A stretch of DNA of 64,000 nt. Origin: Porticoccus sp964395715. GTDB taxonomy: Bacteria > Pseudomonadota > Gammaproteobacteria > Pseudomonadales > Porticoccaceae. Of the stretch, positions 61,955 through 64,000 are shown one piece after another. The stretch is from the NCBI GenBank assembly GCA_964395715.1, contig CAYNAU010000002.1, forward strand, positions 310,001 to 374,000, given 5' to 3'. The translations under genes and the position numbers were made by a program. How positions within the stretch are numbered: the first letter of the stretch is position 1; every line of letters starts with the position of its first letter. Below the pieces are notes generated by a model. That model ran no database searches. It saw nothing but the letters and a program-made list of their open reading frames with translations, and had not been told where the DNA came from.

Positions 61955-63763
61955 TCAGGCTGCTAGCAGTTTTGTGAAGCGATCACAGGGCACGGGCATA
62001 CTGAAATGCGAGCCCTGATAGGAATGACAGCCCAGCTCTCGGAGGATGTCCAGAGCTTCCTGACTCTCCACACCTTCAGCAGTGACTTTCAGGCCGTATT
62101 GTTTGGAAACTGCCATGATCGCTTCCACGATACCCCGGCTTTCCGTATCGCGGTGGATGTTGCGAATAAACTCACGGTCGATCTTGAGCTGGTCAAAAGG
62201 TAGCCGCTTCAGATAGATCATTGACGAATAGCCGATGCCAAAATCGTCGATGGAGAACATGGAACCCAGAGACTTGATGGCTTCCATTTTTTTTATGGCA
62301 TCATCAACGTCTTCAATCACCAGGCTTTCAGTCACCTCGAAATTTAAGTAGCTGGGATCAATGTTGTAGCTCTTCATGCTGTGCTGGACAATATCGATCA
62401 ACTGGGGATCGCGGAATTGGCGCGGGCTAATATTGATCCCAAGACGCATATGATCCTGCCAGATACCCATGTCGATGAAATTGCGGAGATATTCACAGGA
62501 GGTGCGAATCACCCAGCGCCCGACATCGACGATCAAACCTGACGATTCCAGTACCGGTATGAATTCGGAGGGCATATTGGTCACTTTGTCAGCGTTCATC
62601 CAGCGCAGCAACGCCTCACCACCCAGCATTTCACCGGTTTCTACAGATATCTGTGGCTGGATGTAGAGTACAAACTCATGGTTATCCATGGCTTTGCGCA
62701 AACGAGTGTTCAATCCAATTTGACGCTGGGCTTTCTGTGTAATGCTGGGGTCGAAAAACGCAATACTGTTGCGGCCTTTGCGTTTCGCCTCATACATGGC
62801 TGTATCCGCGTACTGCAGCACTCGATCTGCCGTGAGATCGGCATCGGTCAACAGGGCAATACCGATACTGGCCGTGAGGATGACCTCGTGACCATCGAGG
62901 AAAATCGGGCTGGCGACAGCCTCGCCAAGTTTTTCCGCAATCGCCTGGGCATTCCAGGCCGCTTTCGACGGTTCGTCTGCGAGTTCAGGGATAAAAAGGA
63001 CAAATTCATCACCGCTCATTCTGGCGAGCATATTGTCCCCGGATACCAGGCTGCCCAGGGCCAGGCCAATTTTTTTGATGACCTGGTCCCCGACGTTGTG
63101 ACCCCATGAATCGTTGATATCCTTGAAGTGGTCAAGGTCCAGCATCATGACAGCGGCACAAACCGTTCCGCCATGATGAATTTCCAGGAAGTCTGCCAGG
63201 GACTCGGCCAGCATCTGGCGATTTGGGAGACTGGTCAAGCCGTCAAAATAGTGTTTTTGACCATCATCGGCACGGCGCTCGGAAACTCGGCGCTCGGAAA
63301 CCACCCTACCACTGTCATCGACAATTAACTCGGGATTGTCCGCCCTGGTCACAGCTGACTCTTCCAATGATTCCCAGCGATCGGTCAACGCATCGAGTCC
63401 GGAATTGACTGAGCTTATATTCTGGTCGCTTTTCAACATGACGACCATTTCCTTACCATCCTCCGTCACGTACACAACTTCGACGTGAATAGGCGTTTCA
63501 TGACCCTGACCAGGGCAGGTCCAGGTGAGTGTTTTCTGCTTGCCCATCTGGGCTTTTTTGAGTTGTAACTTAAGATCGACCAGGGCGGTGGATTCATCAC
63601 CGTTGATTTTATCGACAGAGGCGCCGATCAGCTGCTTGAGTTCACATCCCAGCAGCTTCAAGGCATTTTGATTGGCGTCGACACAAACGCCGTAGGCAAA
63701 GAAAAGGGTGCCGTAGGGTACCGATTCAACCAGTACTTTATAAAGCTCTTCTTTAGAGCTCAT
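61955..63763 (-). CDS. PAS-GGDEF-EAL c-di-GMP turnover protein
   Basis: The 602-aa cytoplasmic protein has a PAS-like N-terminus (about 1-110), a GGDEF domain (about 170-340) with signature SGDEF at 250-254, and an EAL domain (about 350-600). The EAL part keeps E383-A-L, NISPRQF, the FEVTES glutamate, IDDFGIGYSS, KIDREF and AEGVE, so phosphodiesterase activity is likely. The first Gly of GGDEF is Ser and no RxxD inhibitory site precedes it, so cyclase activity is uncertain. A duplicated VSERR (15-bp repeat at 63273-63302) lies in the linker. It could influence the pilus proteins encoded nearby. Confidence 0.92.
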   Translation of the reverse strand: MSSKEELYKVLVESVPYGTLFFAYGVCVDANQNALKLLGCELKQLIGASVDKINGDESTALVDLKLQLKKAQMGKQKTLTWTCPGQGHETPIHVEVVYVTEDGKEMVVMLKSDQNISSVNSGLDALTDRWESLEESAVTRADNPELIVDDSGRVVSERRVSERRADDGQKHYFDGLTSLPNRQMLAESLADFLEIHHGGTVCAAVMMLDLDHFKDINDSWGHNVGDQVIKKIGLALGSLVSGDNMLARMSGDEFVLFIPELADEPSKAAWNAQAIAEKLGEAVASPIFLDGHEVILTASIGIALLTDADLTADRVLQYADTAMYEAKRKGRNSIAFFDPSITQKAQRQIGLNTRLRKAMDNHEFVLYIQPQISVETGEMLGGEALLRWMNADKVTNMPSEFIPVLESSGLIVDVGRWVIRTSCEYLRNFIDMGIWQDHMRLGINISPRQFRDPQLIDIVQHSMKSYNIDPSYLNFEVTESLVIEDVDDAIKKMEAIKSLGSMFSIDDFGIGYSSMIYLKRLPFDQLKIDREFIRNIHRDTESRGIVEAIMAVSKQYGLKVTAEGVESQEALDILRELGCHSYQGSHFSMPVPCDRFTKLLAA

Positions 63764-63801
63764 CTATACCCCTTAGCCAACATCAAATACTGCGGCCCAT
63801 T

Positions 63802-64000
63802 CTAATCGAGTTCATCAATCCATGCCATCTGGATCGCCTCGAGCACTTTTTCGCCACAGTGCTGCGGGTCATCATCGAAGTCCTCCAGCGCCAGAACCCA
63901 GTTCCTCAGGTCCACAAAATTAACATACCGCGGATCCACCTCAGGGTGTGATTCCGACAACTCAATTGCCAGATCCAATACATCGGTCCATTTCAGTGTC
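63802..64000 (-). CDS. iscX: Fe-S assembly protein IscX, 5' end cut by window edge
   Basis: IscX is a small acidic protein that binds IscS and modulates iron-sulfur cluster assembly. Visible codons read from TLKWTDVLDLAIELSESHPE to EAIQMAWIDELD and include FVDLRNWVLALEDFDDD and QHCGEKVLEAI. The last base of the window would be the G of the start codon, so only two bases of the gene are missing. The rest of an isc operon should lie just beyond the right edge. Confidence 0.95.
   Translation of the reverse strand, partial: TLKWTDVLDLAIELSESHPEVDPRYVNFVDLRNWVLALEDFDDDPQHCGEKVLEAIQMAWIDELD

Overview
The window is chromosomal DNA of a gammaproteobacterium. The nearest gene orders I know are those of Pseudomonas and the marine Cellvibrionales-type lineages: fimV-asd-leuB-leuD-leuC, yceD-rpmF-plsX-fabD-fabG-acpP-pabC-mltG-tmk-holB-pilZ-tatD, rluC diverging from rne, a hemN-like gene beside an fnr/anr regulator, and iscX-ndk-rlmN-pilW-rodZ-ispG-hisS-yfgM-bamB-der. 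A Na+-translocating oxaloacetate decarboxylase (oadGAB), a Na+/proline symporter and type IV pilus genes fit an aquatic, probably marine, motile cell. No rRNA operon, insertion sequence, prophage or CRISPR array is visible. The content is mostly conserved core genes, with a short accessory stretch at about 31.8-37.7 kb.

Layout. 1-7.3 kb: partial fimV, asd, leuBDC and a divergent LysR regulator. 7.4-11.4 kb: acyl-CoA dehydrogenase, trmH, a carboxymuconolactone decarboxylase-like protein and an Ap4A phosphorylase. 11.7-16.6 kb: an ABC exporter operon of the gliding type (ATPase, permease fused to a GldG-like region, DUF4340 protein). 16.6-25.4 kb: fatty-acid, phospholipid, murein and DNA-replication cluster, unusual in lacking fabF. 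25.5-31.7 kb: maf, HAD phosphatase, rluC, rne with a long leader, tRNA-Ser(UGA). 31.8-37.7 kb: small or little-known genes (63-aa protein, helicase-associated repeat protein, mgtE, lipoprotein, GNAT-C39 peptidase fusion with an M14-like partner, msrA). 37.8-40.7 kb: a HemN-like protein without its radical-SAM motif, an FNR-type sensor and ompW, the last with two FNR boxes. 40.9-52.7 kb: bolA, oadBAG, argS, fumC, peroxiredoxin, macrodomain, mscS, putP and a lone lysozyme-like protein. 52.7-64 kb: der through iscX, with a GGDEF-EAL protein inserted between ndk and iscX.

How the genes work together. Branched-chain amino-acid synthesis (leuBCD) lies beside the lysine/threonine entry enzyme Asd. 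plsX, fabD, fabG and acpP supply acyl chains for membrane lipids, next to ribosomal protein L32 and the rRNA accumulation factor YceD. FimV, PilZ and PilW contribute to the type IV pilus, and the GGDEF-EAL protein turns over c-di-GMP. Near 38-40.7 kb the sequence suggests a small oxygen-responsive regulon: the FNR homologue keeps its four cluster cysteines, and FNR-like sites precede both the hemN-like gene and ompW.

Most promising for follow-up: the HemN-like pseudoenzyme under a likely FNR site, the translationally coupled GNAT-C39 peptidase fusion and M14-like protein, a 12-bp perfect palindrome inside the yceD operon promoter whose start site nearly coincides with the start codon, and an ompW leader hairpin that pairs the ribosome-binding site.
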